Below, piece after piece: positions 1 through 7,129 of a stretch of 12,086 nt of DNA. Every line of letters begins with the position of its first letter. Within the stretch, counting starts at the first letter, position 1. The notes beneath the pieces are model-generated. The model did no database searches. It was not told the origin of the DNA and saw only the letters and a list, made by a program, of their open reading frames with translations. A program made the position numbers and the translations under genes. The DNA is from an uncultured Phycisphaerae bacterium. Its GTDB lineage: Bacteria; Planctomycetota; Phycisphaerae; Phycisphaerales; SM1A02. The DNA lies in contig CAJWSE010000025.1 of NCBI GenBank assembly GCA_913046275.1, positions 1-12,086 on the forward strand, in the 5' to 3' direction.

Positions 1-193
1 TTAGAGGTTTTTTATCTGCGTACTCTTTTCGAATTGCCATAAGCCCTGGCATCTCATGCTGAGCAATTTCAATTTCCTTGCGACCAAACGCGATAGTTTC
101 TGGGGAGAGGTCAGCCACCTTAAATGGGCAAGGGGCAAAAAGGTCTAGGTTGGTATTAAGAAATGTTGACATTGTTGGGGCTTCTGTGGTCAC
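1..193 (-). CDS. ahcY: Adenosylhomocysteinase (S-adenosyl-L-homocysteine hydrolase), N-terminal part
   Basis: This is the 5' end of a leftward gene; 64 codons are visible and the rest lies beyond base 1. The translation contains [20 protein letters not shown], the highly conserved N-terminal block of S-adenosylhomocysteine hydrolase, preceded by KVADLSPE and followed by KEYADKKPL. The enzyme is a cytosolic NAD-dependent hydrolase that splits S-adenosylhomocysteine into adenosine and homocysteine, relieving product inhibition of methyltransferases. The start is chosen as GTG at 193 because AGGAG lies 8 bases upstream. An ATG at 172, seven codons inside, is the alternative start and has no such site. 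The gene is divergent from atpC across a 151-base spacer. I did not recognise an SAH riboswitch in that spacer, though I cannot exclude one by eye. The catalytic and NAD-binding domains are not in the window. Confidence 0.93.
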   Translation of the reverse strand, partial: MTTEAPTMSTFLNTNLDLFAPCPFKVADLSPETIAFGRKEIEIAQHEMPGLMAIRKEYADKKPL

Positions 194-201
194 GTGGCCA
201 T

Positions 202-206
202 CTCCT
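202..206 (-). promoter_or_regulatory. Shine-Dalgarno site of ahcY
   Basis: Read on the minus strand this is AGGAG, 8 bases before the GTG at 193. It supports the GTG start over the internal ATG at 172. It is the strongest ribosome-binding site in the window. Confidence 0.6.
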
Positions 207-333
207 TTTGTGTTTCTTGAAATATCCTAATTCTTGGATAAAGGGGCAGGTATTGTAACGGAGGGTACTATTTTGTGTGCGATTCAAATTGGAATGCGTT
301 ATCATATCGCTCTTATAAACACCTTTAACAAAC

Positions 334-337
334 AGGA
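334..337 (+). promoter_or_regulatory. Shine-Dalgarno site of atpC
   Basis: AGGA is followed after 7 bases by GTG at 345. This sets the atpC start there and discards the longer reading frame opening with TTG at 234, whose extra residues have no counterpart in epsilon subunits. Confidence 0.5.
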
Positions 338-344
338 AAGACCA

Positions 345-767
345 GTGGCAAATACATTTCTCTGCAAAATTGTAACTCCAAGCCAAGAAGCTTTTAATGG
401 CGAAGCAACCTATGTTTCATTCCCTGCCTGGGATGGGCAATATGGCATGATGGAAGGGCTTGCGCCATTACTTTCTACACTTGCTCCAGGCAGCTTGCGC
501 ATCGATGTCAAGGAAGGCGAAAGCCAGTATTACCTTGTGGAGGGTGGATTCGCTCATGTGGACGGCAAATGTTTAACGCTTGTTACAGAAGGTGCAATCT
601 CTGCTGAACACATTCACTTAGAAGAAGCAAAAGCAGAATTGGCTGAAGCAAATGCACGAGTTACAAGTGATGAAAAAGATAGACTTGCTGTTGAGCATGC
701 GCAAAAAGTCGCCTCTGCAAAAGTCTCACTCGCTACACAAGCTGTAAAAAACGGTAGATCGGTATGA
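345..767 (+). CDS. atpC: F1F0 ATP synthase epsilon subunit
   Basis: The product has 140 residues, the usual length for bacterial epsilon. It is the rotating central-stalk subunit of F1, contacts gamma and the c-ring, and can inhibit ATP hydrolysis through its C-terminal helices. The N-terminal beta-sandwich is recognisable: CKIVTPSQEAFNGEATYVSF, then GQYGMMEGLAPLLSTLAPGS near residues 30 to 50, then a YYLVEGGFAHV strand and LTLVTEGA. From about residue 85 the sequence is Ala/Glu/Lys-rich and helical, matching the epsilon helix-turn-helix. The GTG start is supported by the AGGA seven bases upstream. The stop overlaps the scpB start (ATGA). No atpD or other ATP synthase gene precedes it; the upstream gene is divergent ahcY. 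So atpC is detached from the rest of its operon here, which is unusual because epsilon normally follows beta. Confidence 0.88.
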   Translation: MANTFLCKIVTPSQEAFNGEATYVSFPAWDGQYGMMEGLAPLLSTLAPGSLRIDVKEGESQYYLVEGGFAHVDGKCLTLVTEGAISAEHIHLEEAKAELAEANARVTSDEKDRLAVEHAQKVASAKVSLATQAVKNGRSV

Positions 768-1414
768 CCCGCGACGATTTGAGTACTGACAATAAAGGTG
801 CTCCATGTTCGACTATTCCACTGGAGCATCGCGTTGAAGCATTGCTTTTTGCAAGTGAGCGATCACTCTCTGAAACAAAACTTAAAACCATTCTGGGTCT
901 TGAAGAAGAAGATGCTACAAAACAAATAAAAAAAGCGATAGACTCACTAAACAATTCTTATGATGCAGATACTCGGGCATTTCGTATTGAACGAATTGCA
1001 GGAGGATATAGGGTGATGACTCGAGAGGAACTCGCTCCTCTTGTTTCTCGCTTGCACACGGAACGTCAACAACAGAAATTATCTCAAGCAGCCCTTGAAA
1101 CGTTGTCAATCATTGCGTATCGTCAACCCGTGATGCGCGCGGAGATTGAAGTGATTCGTGGCGTTGCTTGTGGAGATGTATTGCGTGGATTAATGGATCG
1201 ACGGCTTGTTAAAATTGTTGGCAGGGCAGAAGAGCTCGGTCGCCCTATGCTTTACGGGACAACGAAAGATTTCCTTAATATCTTTGGTTTGGCCAATTTA
1301 AATGATTTGCCTGATGTGCAGGGATTAGATCGTGAGGCCTCTTGGAAGCCTGCAAAGCCAGAGGCGACAAATGGGGAGCCTGTTGCAGAAGATGCTGACC
1401 TAGTAAGCGAATAG
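764..1414 (+). CDS. scpB: Segregation and condensation protein ScpB
   Basis: The 216-residue product matches ScpB, which dimerises and binds the kleisin ScpA in the bacterial SMC condensin that organises and segregates the nucleoid. Residues 18 to 45 (LEHRVEALLFASERSLS and on) form the first winged helix, where the LEALLF-type motif is typical. Residues 106 to 134 carry LSQAALETLSIIAYRQPV followed by RAEIEVIRGV, the family hallmark in the second winged helix. GRPMLYGTTKDFLNIFGL closes the conserved core. The tail after about residue 190 is acidic and low in complexity. The ATG overlaps the atpC stop by four bases, so translation is probably coupled; no clear Shine-Dalgarno is visible. scpA, the usual neighbour, is not in the window. 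Confidence 0.93.
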   Translation: MTRDDLSTDNKGAPCSTIPLEHRVEALLFASERSLSETKLKTILGLEEEDATKQIKKAIDSLNNSYDADTRAFRIERIAGGYRVMTREELAPLVSRLHTERQQQKLSQAALETLSIIAYRQPVMRAEIEVIRGVACGDVLRGLMDRRLVKIVGRAEELGRPMLYGTTKDFLNIFGLANLNDLPDVQGLDREASWKPAKPEATNGEPVAEDADLVSE

Positions 1415-1423
1415 TCCTAAGTG

Positions 1424-1429
1424 TATGAT
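1424..1429 (+). promoter_or_regulatory. Candidate -10 element for a leaderless methyltransferase mRNA
   Basis: TATGAT (5 of 6 matches to TATAAT) lies six bases before the ATG at 1436, so a start site seven bases downstream would fall on the initiation codon. No convincing -35 box is seen 17 bases upstream, and there is no Shine-Dalgarno before this gene. Confidence 0.35.
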
Positions 1430-1435
1430 TAATTA

Positions 1436-2107
1436 ATGAGCGATTGGCTACCAATGGATGAAGCGCAATCACGAGTGCAAATTGAAAGCATTGTTCAATT
1501 ACTCGGCGATGCACCAAAAACAGTCGTTGATGTTGGCTGCGGTGATGGTAGGCTTTTAATTCCAATCTCGGTGGCAGGGCATAATGTTGTTGGGATTGAT
1601 TTCGATTCGAACGCAATTAATGCGTGCGGAAGCAAATGTGCCGACTTAGATATTGACTCAACCCTACTTGATGGTGATGTATTTGATTTACTCCCGCTGT
1701 CTGAGCAGGTGGATGCGATTATTTGCTGTGGGCAAACACTCATGTTATTTCCTGATATACAAAAAGCAGTTGATTTATTTGTGCTTTTTAAAGAATCCCT
1801 TAAAGAAGATGGCGTAATTATTCTTGATGATTTGCCTAATGATTTGTGGCCAGAGGTTGCTGAGGGGCGCTGGGCGAATGGCATTAATGAAGAAGGTACG
1901 CTGCAACTTCTTTGGGAAAAAAATGATTTGGTGTTTACAATTCGAGAAGGTAATGCTGTAGATGCAGGAATGTGGCAAATGAAAGGCGCAGATAAAAAAC
2001 TTCGACTTTGGACTACGAGTTCTCTCGCTTTAACAGCTCAACTTGCAGACTTATCGGTACCAGAAGTGTGGGTTGAAGGGGCAGTTCTGGTCATGAGGCC
2101 TGTGTAA
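1436..2107 (+). CDS. Class I SAM-dependent methyltransferase
   Basis: The 223-residue soluble protein has a Rossmann-type methyltransferase fold. Motif I is VVDVGCGDGR at residues 30 to 39, the glycine-rich SAM-binding loop. GIDFD at 53 to 57 ends strand 2, where the acidic residue binds the ribose. LLDGDVFDL at 77 to 85 fits the adenine-contact region, and VDAIICCGQTLMLF at 92 to 105 is the motif IV strand. The second half (DDLPNDLWPEVAEGRW, then WEKNDLVFTIREGNAVDAGMWQM) resembles small-molecule methyltransferases more than RNA or DNA enzymes, but the substrate cannot be named. There is no Shine-Dalgarno before the ATG; instead a TATGAT hexamer sits six bases upstream. The gene starts 21 bases after scpB, so it could also be read through from atpC-scpB. 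Confidence 0.85.
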   Translation: MSDWLPMDEAQSRVQIESIVQLLGDAPKTVVDVGCGDGRLLIPISVAGHNVVGIDFDSNAINACGSKCADLDIDSTLLDGDVFDLLPLSEQVDAIICCGQTLMLFPDIQKAVDLFVLFKESLKEDGVIILDDLPNDLWPEVAEGRWANGINEEGTLQLLWEKNDLVFTIREGNAVDAGMWQMKGADKKLRLWTTSSLALTAQLADLSVPEVWVEGAVLVMRPV

Positions 2108-2194
2108 AACTAAAAAACATGCTTGCATGCTACATTTGTTCATTCGGGCGTAATTAAAGACGAAGGTTGGGACTCGTACTTTCTTAATGGAACT

Positions 2195-2198
2195 GGAG
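2195..2198 (+). promoter_or_regulatory. Shine-Dalgarno site deciding the start of the PilZ-like gene
   Basis: GGAG precedes the ATG at 2208 by nine bases. The upstream in-frame ATG at 2187 has no ribosome-binding site, so 2208 is preferred. Confidence 0.4.
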
Positions 2199-2207
2199 AT
2201 TCGCTTT

Positions 2208-3053
2208 ATGCCCGCACAACGTTCTCGAACAACAGGATGGCGTCGTTGCCTTCAACAACTAGTAGATCATAATGGGTCGCTGCAAGTCGCCCTCGCGCCC
2301 AATGATCCAGCAGGTCATGATTTTGTCTGGCGTGCAAAACTCATTTCAACAAATGAAACCGAAATATTTGTTGAAATGCCAACTGCAGCTGGGGAACCAT
2401 TGCCACTTCAAGAAGGCGTTCATCTGATTGGGATAATCGCAATCGGACAAAATCGTTGGATGTTTCGAACAACATGTTTAGGGAATACTGTCCATCGGTC
2501 TAATGGTCGTGATGGATATGGATTGAAACTTAAAATGCCAACGTCTGTAGAGCGATGCCAGCGAAGGAGAGACTATCGAATTACTACTGATACGCTTGAG
2601 CTGCCAACAGTTTTGTCGTGGCCATTGCTTGACCCTCGCTCCGTAGTGTTACCAGAGCGCATGTGTCAACTTCGCATAGAAAGGCATTATTCAGGAGCAA
2701 ACGTGCTTAATTCGATTGAAGAGAAGGACGTTATGCCAGACACGGGACCAAGTTTTGGTGCAACTTTAGTTAATATTGGTGGCGGAGGTGTAGGGTTGCA
2801 AGTACCTCCAGGTGAATCTAGTGGTCTTGGACGTCATCGTTTGCATTGGCTTCGTTTTCCACTTCCTGGTTCAGATGGACCTCATCTTTGTGTAACAGCT
2901 AAATTAATGCATTGGCATTTGGAAGCTGGTGGCTCAACATATATGGGCATGATGTTTGATTTTTCATTCAACCCTTCACATCGTCGATTCGTCACGCAGC
3001 AAATTACAAGAGCGGTAGCTATTCAGCAACGAGAGCAATTTCGTGCAGCATGA
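2208..3053 (+). CDS. PilZ/YcgR-like protein, possible c-di-GMP effector
   Basis: The 281-residue soluble protein has a two-domain layout like YcgR. Residues about 20 to 95 form a beta-rich N-terminal module. Residues 113 to 125 (SVERCQRRRDYRI) resemble the hinge and RxxxR c-di-GMP motif that opens a PilZ domain, with Arg120 and Arg124 in register. NIGGGGVGLQV at 189 to 199 resembles the second motif (D/N-x-S-x-x-G), but the serine is glycine. A stretch of about 65 residues separates the two motifs, well above the usual distance, so the domain carries an insertion. TAKLMHWH and YMGMMFDF near the end fit the last PilZ strands. If functional it would bind c-di-GMP and act on motility, secretion or matrix output, but ligand binding is uncertain given the lost serine. 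An alternative start is ATG at 2187. It is convergent with pabB. Confidence 0.65.
   Translation: MPAQRSRTTGWRRCLQQLVDHNGSLQVALAPNDPAGHDFVWRAKLISTNETEIFVEMPTAAGEPLPLQEGVHLIGIIAIGQNRWMFRTTCLGNTVHRSNGRDGYGLKLKMPTSVERCQRRRDYRITTDTLELPTVLSWPLLDPRSVVLPERMCQLRIERHYSGANVLNSIEEKDVMPDTGPSFGATLVNIGGGGVGLQVPPGESSGLGRHRLHWLRFPLPGSDGPHLCVTAKLMHWHLEAGGSTYMGMMFDFSFNPSHRRFVTQQITRAVAIQQREQFRAA
2342..2378. repeat. Perfect 13-bp inverted repeat inside the PilZ-like gene
   Basis: CATTTCAACAAAT (2342-2354) and its exact reverse complement (2366-2378) flank an 11-base loop. It falls in the codons between the KLIS and EMPT residues of the N-terminal module. No run of T follows. Confidence 0.85.
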
Positions 3054-3070
3054 TAATGTTTGTATATAAA

Positions 3071-3100
3071 GCCCCGATGTAGGTGCATCTAATTCGAGGC
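3071..3100. terminator. Candidate hairpin terminator between the PilZ-like gene and pabB
   Basis: GCCCCGA (3071-3077) can pair with TCGAGGC (3094-3100) apart from one C/A mismatch. An alternative inner stem is GATG with CATC. On the minus strand the hairpin begins a few bases after the pabB stop and is followed by TTTATATA, so it fits pabB best. On the plus strand there is no T run, so any termination of the convergent gene would be weaker. Confidence 0.4.
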
Positions 3101-3104
3101 AGTA

Positions 3105-4376
3105 TTATGGCTCACGTTGTGGGCGCATGATGTGCGTTTTTACTTCGGATTCTTCAGCTTCATCGTGAGGATTTGACTCGGCAACAATGCCGCAACCTGT
3201 GCTATATTCCATCGACCCTTCAAAATGTTGTACTCCGCCTTTTCCTTCAAACAGTGCGGTTCGGATGGCGACGCTCAGCATTGCTGAGGCCCCAAATATT
3301 CCGATCGCGCCACAGTAGGGTCCTCGCGGTGTAGATTCAAGCTCTTGAATGATTTGCATCGCTCGGATTTTTGGTGCACCTGTTATTGAACCTGCTGGAA
3401 ATGTTGCTTCAAGGATATCGGACATATTCATTTCAGCTTTGACTTTGCCCTCAATTTCACCGACACATTGCCAGACCGTAGGATGCCTTTCGATACCTCT
3501 TGCTTCATTGACTTTGACAGAACCAAATTCACAAACTCTGCCTAGGTCATTACGCATTAAGTCTACAATCATATGTAACTCTGCGGCGTCTTTTTCAGAA
3601 TTGAGTAACTGTTCAGGGGAGTGCGTTTCAGAACGTGTGCCCTTCATTGGTCTAGTTGTAATCATTCTAGTTTTAGAGTTGAATTGTAAAAATAACTCTG
3701 GACTGAGTGACATGACAAAGCGCCCATCATCGGGAAATTCAAGCCAAGCTCCATACCATCCGCCCTGACCTCCTAGAAATGACAGTGCGCTTGAGCGAAT
3801 ATCTCCATTTGCATTTGTCCTAAATCGCCTTGTTATGTTTGCTTGAAATACATCGCCATTCTGAATAAAATCGACCGCAGTTTGGACAGAATTTTGAAAA
3901 TGATCTTTCCCTGTGCAATCTTCCAAACTCTTCCACGCGGGGTTCACTTCAATTTGTTTTTTGATTAATGGTGGTTCAAGCCCGCCAATCGACCACCATT
4001 GGTTTGTTGTGGAGTCATGAATTAATGCACGGTCACACCAGACAGCGTCGACAAGTGGCCATCCATGATCGGGAATGATTCCTGAAGCAGGTTCAATCGA
4101 GTAGCCAAATTCATAGCCCAGGTACCCAATCCAATTTGGCAATATCTCATCATTGCTGTTCGAATCTAAAGCTTTACGGAGTTGCTGCATCGCATCTTCC
4201 CCGCTCAATCGCAACCGCTTACCGTCTGCTGGTGCAATTACGCTCCATCTAGACCATTTCTCATGTCCGCCATTTCCAATTAATGCCATCATTGGCATAT
4301 CTGAACGCCATGAAGATGCAACTTGGCAAGGTGCTGCATTTAGATATGGCAAAGGTTTTGCGTCTTGAGGAAGCAT
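3105..4376 (-). CDS. pabB: Aminodeoxychorismate synthase component I
   Basis: The 423-residue protein belongs to the chorismate-utilising enzymes (PabB/TrpE/MenF). PabB converts chorismate plus ammonia, supplied by the glutaminase PabA, to 4-amino-4-deoxychorismate on the route to p-aminobenzoate and folate. Conserved blocks are GDVFQANITRRF at 174 to 185, TRPMKGTRSE at 241 to 250, DLMRNDLGRV at 272 to 281, FPAGSITGAPKIRAM at 326 to 340 and the GCGIVAESNP tail at 394 to 403. Lys245 in the PxKGT motif is the residue that attacks chorismate C2 in PabB enzymes; anthranilate synthases have alanine there, so PabB is preferred over TrpE. Residues 82 to 92 (WIGYLGYEFGY) fit the N-terminal sheet. No pabA or pabC is adjacent. 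The gene is divergent from ppdK across 69 bases, and a hairpin follows its stop. Confidence 0.9.
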   Translation of the reverse strand: MLPQDAKPLPYLNAAPCQVASSWRSDMPMMALIGNGGHEKWSRWSVIAPADGKRLRLSGEDAMQQLRKALDSNSNDEILPNWIGYLGYEFGYSIEPASGIIPDHGWPLVDAVWCDRALIHDSTTNQWWSIGGLEPPLIKKQIEVNPAWKSLEDCTGKDHFQNSVQTAVDFIQNGDVFQANITRRFRTNANGDIRSSALSFLGGQGGWYGAWLEFPDDGRFVMSLSPELFLQFNSKTRMITTRPMKGTRSETHSPEQLLNSEKDAAELHMIVDLMRNDLGRVCEFGSVKVNEARGIERHPTVWQCVGEIEGKVKAEMNMSDILEATFPAGSITGAPKIRAMQIIQELESTPRGPYCGAIGIFGASAMLSVAIRTALFEGKGGVQHFEGSMEYSTGCGIVAESNPHDEAEESEVKTHIMRPQREP

Positions 4377-4379
4377 TCG

Positions 4380-4408
4380 TTTACGCAGTGTACAGGGGCG
4401 GGTATCAT
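4380..4408 (+). promoter_or_regulatory. Candidate promoter of ppdK
   Basis: TTTACG (4380-4385) and TATCAT (4403-4408) are exactly 17 bases apart and match the sigma-70 boxes 4 of 6 and 5 of 6. A start near 4415 would give a leader of about 30 bases. The opposite strand reads TATGAT at 4409-4404, so the same bases could serve as a -10 box for pabB, although no good -35 is seen in that direction. A 6-bp inverted repeat, CGCAGT (4384-4389) with ACTGCG (4416-4421), is centred on the spacer/-10 junction and could be an operator. Confidence 0.5.
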
Positions 4409-4445
4409 ACGCGTTACTGCGCTAAATCATGGAGACGTAAAAACG

Positions 4446-7127
4446 ATGGCTATTGCTACAAAACGACGAACAAAGACCTCAAAAAAAACCCGTGTATCAA
4501 AAATGACTTACTGTTGGGGTGCAATTAAAACAGAGGGCAATGCAACTCAAAAGGATTTGCTTGGTGGTAAAGGTGCCAACCTCGCTGAAATGACATCCAT
4601 TGGCCTCCCAGTGCCTCCTGGTTTTACGATTCCAACAACGATTTGCGAAGCGTATTATGCCGGGGGTAGCCAAATGCCAAAAGGCCTCGATGAAGCGACA
4701 GTGAAAGCAATTCGTAGAGTAGAGAAGGAGACTCGTAAAAAATTCGGTTCAGACACTAATCCGTTACTAGTTTCTGTACGTTCTGGTGCAGCTGTCTCTA
4801 TGCCAGGCATGATGGATACGGTATTAAATCTGGGTTTGACTGATGCTGCAGTCAAGGGAATGATTACATTAACAGGTAATGCTCGCTTTGCTTGGGATGC
4901 TTATCGTCGATTGATTAACATGTTTGGCGATGTTGTGATGGGTATGAATCATGAAGACTTCGAGCACGAATTTGATATTGTTAAGAAAAAATATGGTGTC
5001 GAGCTGGATACGGAATTGTCTGCACAAGGTCTGGAAGAGGTCTGTGGGAGATACAAAAAACTATATAAGCGCAAAGTTGGGTCTGCATTTCCGCAGGATC
5101 CATACAAACAACTATCGCATGCTGTAGAAGCAGTGTTTAAATCGTGGAACGCCGATCGCGCAATTACTTATCGCCAGATTGAAGGCATTTTTGGCCTTAA
5201 AGGCACAGCAGTAAATGTCCAGGCGATGGTGTTTGGAAACATGGGTAAAGATTCTGGCACGGGTGTGGGCTTTACGCGAAATCCTTCTACTGGAAAAGAC
5301 GAGTTCTTTGGTGAATTTCTTATTGATGCGCAAGGCGAGGATGTTGTTGCAGGCATTCGAACGCCGAAGCCATTCTCGCAATTAAAACGTTGGAACAGTG
5401 CTGTATACAATGAAATTCTTAGTTACAAAAAGATTCTTGAAAAACATTACAGAGATATTCAAGATATTGAATTTACGATTGAGCGGGGCAAGCTCTGGAT
5501 GCTCCAGACAAGAAACGGCAAACGAACAGCTGCCGCGGCCGTCAAAATTGCAGTTGATTTAGTCAAGAGCCGACTTATTACGCGGGATGAGGCACTTCTT
5601 CGAATTCCGGCTGGTGATCTTGTTCAATTGCTGTTGCCAAGTTTTACATCGAAAAGTAAACTTAAAGTAAGGCGCTTAGCAAAAGGTTTGCCTGCATCGC
5701 CAGGCGCATCCACAGGCACCCTTGCATTTTCTGCAGACGATGCTGTGAAGCGTTCAGGAGCGGGTGAAAATGTGCTCCTGGTTCGAAAAGAGACTTCTCC
5801 AGAAGATATTGATGGCATGCAGCACGCTGTAGGCATTTTAACTTCGACTGGTGGTATGACGAGCCATGCCGCAGTGGTTGCCCGTGGTTGGGGTAAGTGT
5901 TGCGTTGCAGGCGCAGCTGAATTGCATATTAACTCTAAGGCAAAGAAAGTTACGATCAACGGTAAAACCTATGGAGAGAAAGATATTTTTTCAATCGATG
6001 GCGGAACAGGCGAGGTGATGCTAGGAGCGGTCGAGCGGCATGAGCCAAAACTTAGTGGCGATTTTGAAACAATCATGAAATGGGCCGATCAACGTCGAAG
6101 AATGCACGTCCGCACTAACGCTGATACGCCACGCGATGCTAAGCGTGCGAGGCAGTTTGGTGCAGAAGGAATTGGTCTTACGCGCACTGAGCATATGTTC
6201 TTTGAAGGTGATCGTATTCTTGCAATGCGCCAAATGATTCTTGCTGATACGTTGGAGAAACGAGAAGAAGCGCTTGCGCGATTAGAGCCATACCAACGCG
6301 ACGACTTTGTTGGCATATTTACAGCTATGAAGGGATTGCCTGTAACAGTTCGATTATTGGACCCGCCGTTACATGAATTTTTGCCACATGATATTCAAGG
6401 GCAACGTGAAGTTGCGAAGACATTAGGTATCAAGCCTGCGATGGTGAAGCGACGTGTAGAGCAGCTTCATGAATTTAATCCCATGCTGGGGCATCGTGGT
6501 TGTCGGCTAGCAGTCACGTATCCGGAAATATTAGTCATGCAAGTTACTGCAATTGTCGAAGCGATGATTAAATGTAAGAAGAAGCGGATTGATGCCAAGC
6601 CAGAAATCATGATTCCGCTTGTTGGGACTTACGAAGAACTTGCTCAGCTCCGAGTGCTTGCGGAAGCAACAATCAAGAAAGTCATCAAGAAGGAGCGCTT
6701 CAAGGGACGACTTAATATTCCTATTGGAACGATGATTGAAATACCACGAGCTGCAATAATTGCAGACCGCATTGCTGATGTCGCTGATTTCTTTAGCTTC
6801 GGAACAAATGATTTAACGCAGTTAACTTATGGCTATAGCCGGGATGACATTAACTCATTCTTGCCTCACTATCTTGAAGATGGCATTCTAGAGCGTGACC
6901 CTTTCCAAACAATTGATATTCCTGGTGTTGGAAAACTTATTGAAATGGGATGCGCCGGTGGTCGTGCAGTAAATCCGAAGTTAAAGATTGGTATTTGTGG
7001 TGAGCATGGTGGGGATCCGGATTCAATCGAATTCTGTAATAGTGTTGGTTTGAATTATGTAAGTTGCTCGCCATTCCGTGTGCCAACAGCTCGTTTGGCT
7101 GCAGCACAATCAGAAATCAAGAAGTAG
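4446..7127 (+). CDS. ppdK: Pyruvate, phosphate dikinase
   Basis: The 893-residue protein is a full-length PPDK, which interconverts pyruvate, ATP and phosphate with PEP, AMP and pyrophosphate in the cytosol. The N-terminal ATP-grasp half is seen in LLGGKGANLAEMTSIGLPVPPGFTI, then SVRSGAAVSMPGMMDTVLNLG and, later, FTIERGKLWMLQTRNGKRT. The swivelling phosphohistidine domain carries GGMTSHAAVVARGWG with catalytic His474. The C-terminal PEP/pyruvate barrel has GIGLTRTEHMFF, the EIPRAA and SFGTNDLTQ blocks and GICGEHGGDP with active-site Cys851. ATG 4446 is chosen because GGAG lies 11 bases before it and the length fits the family. Its first 20 or so residues are a Lys/Arg/Thr-rich extension; initiation at ATG 4503 would remove most of it. 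The HIT gene follows two bases after the stop and is probably cotranscribed. Confidence 0.96.
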   Translation: MAIATKRRTKTSKKTRVSKMTYCWGAIKTEGNATQKDLLGGKGANLAEMTSIGLPVPPGFTIPTTICEAYYAGGSQMPKGLDEATVKAIRRVEKETRKKFGSDTNPLLVSVRSGAAVSMPGMMDTVLNLGLTDAAVKGMITLTGNARFAWDAYRRLINMFGDVVMGMNHEDFEHEFDIVKKKYGVELDTELSAQGLEEVCGRYKKLYKRKVGSAFPQDPYKQLSHAVEAVFKSWNADRAITYRQIEGIFGLKGTAVNVQAMVFGNMGKDSGTGVGFTRNPSTGKDEFFGEFLIDAQGEDVVAGIRTPKPFSQLKRWNSAVYNEILSYKKILEKHYRDIQDIEFTIERGKLWMLQTRNGKRTAAAAVKIAVDLVKSRLITRDEALLRIPAGDLVQLLLPSFTSKSKLKVRRLAKGLPASPGASTGTLAFSADDAVKRSGAGENVLLVRKETSPEDIDGMQHAVGILTSTGGMTSHAAVVARGWGKCCVAGAAELHINSKAKKVTINGKTYGEKDIFSIDGGTGEVMLGAVERHEPKLSGDFETIMKWADQRRRMHVRTNADTPRDAKRARQFGAEGIGLTRTEHMFFEGDRILAMRQMILADTLEKREEALARLEPYQRDDFVGIFTAMKGLPVTVRLLDPPLHEFLPHDIQGQREVAKTLGIKPAMVKRRVEQLHEFNPMLGHRGCRLAVTYPEILVMQVTAIVEAMIKCKKKRIDAKPEIMIPLVGTYEELAQLRVLAEATIKKVIKKERFKGRLNIPIGTMIEIPRAAIIADRIADVADFFSFGTNDLTQLTYGYSRDDINSFLPHYLEDGILERDPFQTIDIPGVGKLIEMGCAGGRAVNPKLKIGICGEHGGDPDSIEFCNSVGLNYVSCSPFRVPTARLAAAQSEIKK

Positions 7128-7129
7128 TA

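Noticed and set aside
234..344. N-terminal extension of atpC from a TTG start
   Set aside because: The extra 37 residues have no epsilon-like features, the GTG at 345 has a good Shine-Dalgarno, and the shorter product has the normal family length.
1275..1884. Two minus-strand open frames over the scpB end and the methyltransferase
   Set aside because: They oppose recognisable scpB and SAM-binding motifs, and their own translations match nothing I know.
2108..2140. CATGC/GCATG hairpin next to an A6 run after the methyltransferase gene
   Set aside because: The loop would be only two bases, and the T run lies on the minus strand where no gene ends, so it is not a credible terminator for the upstream gene.
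2896..2928. CAGCT/AGCTG and AATGC/GCATT nested inverted repeat in the PilZ-like gene
   Set aside because: The two five-base stems are separated by unequal internal loops and are each common by chance, so it is much weaker than the perfect repeats reported.
3349..3768. Plus-strand open frame of 139 codons inside pabB
   Set aside because: It is the complement of strongly conserved pabB codons and its translation shows no family motif; it is a shadow frame.
6751..6765. CTGCAAT-A-ATTGCAG near-palindrome in ppdK
   Set aside because: Seven-base arms are frequent at this scale and the one-base loop cannot form a stable hairpin without opening pairs.
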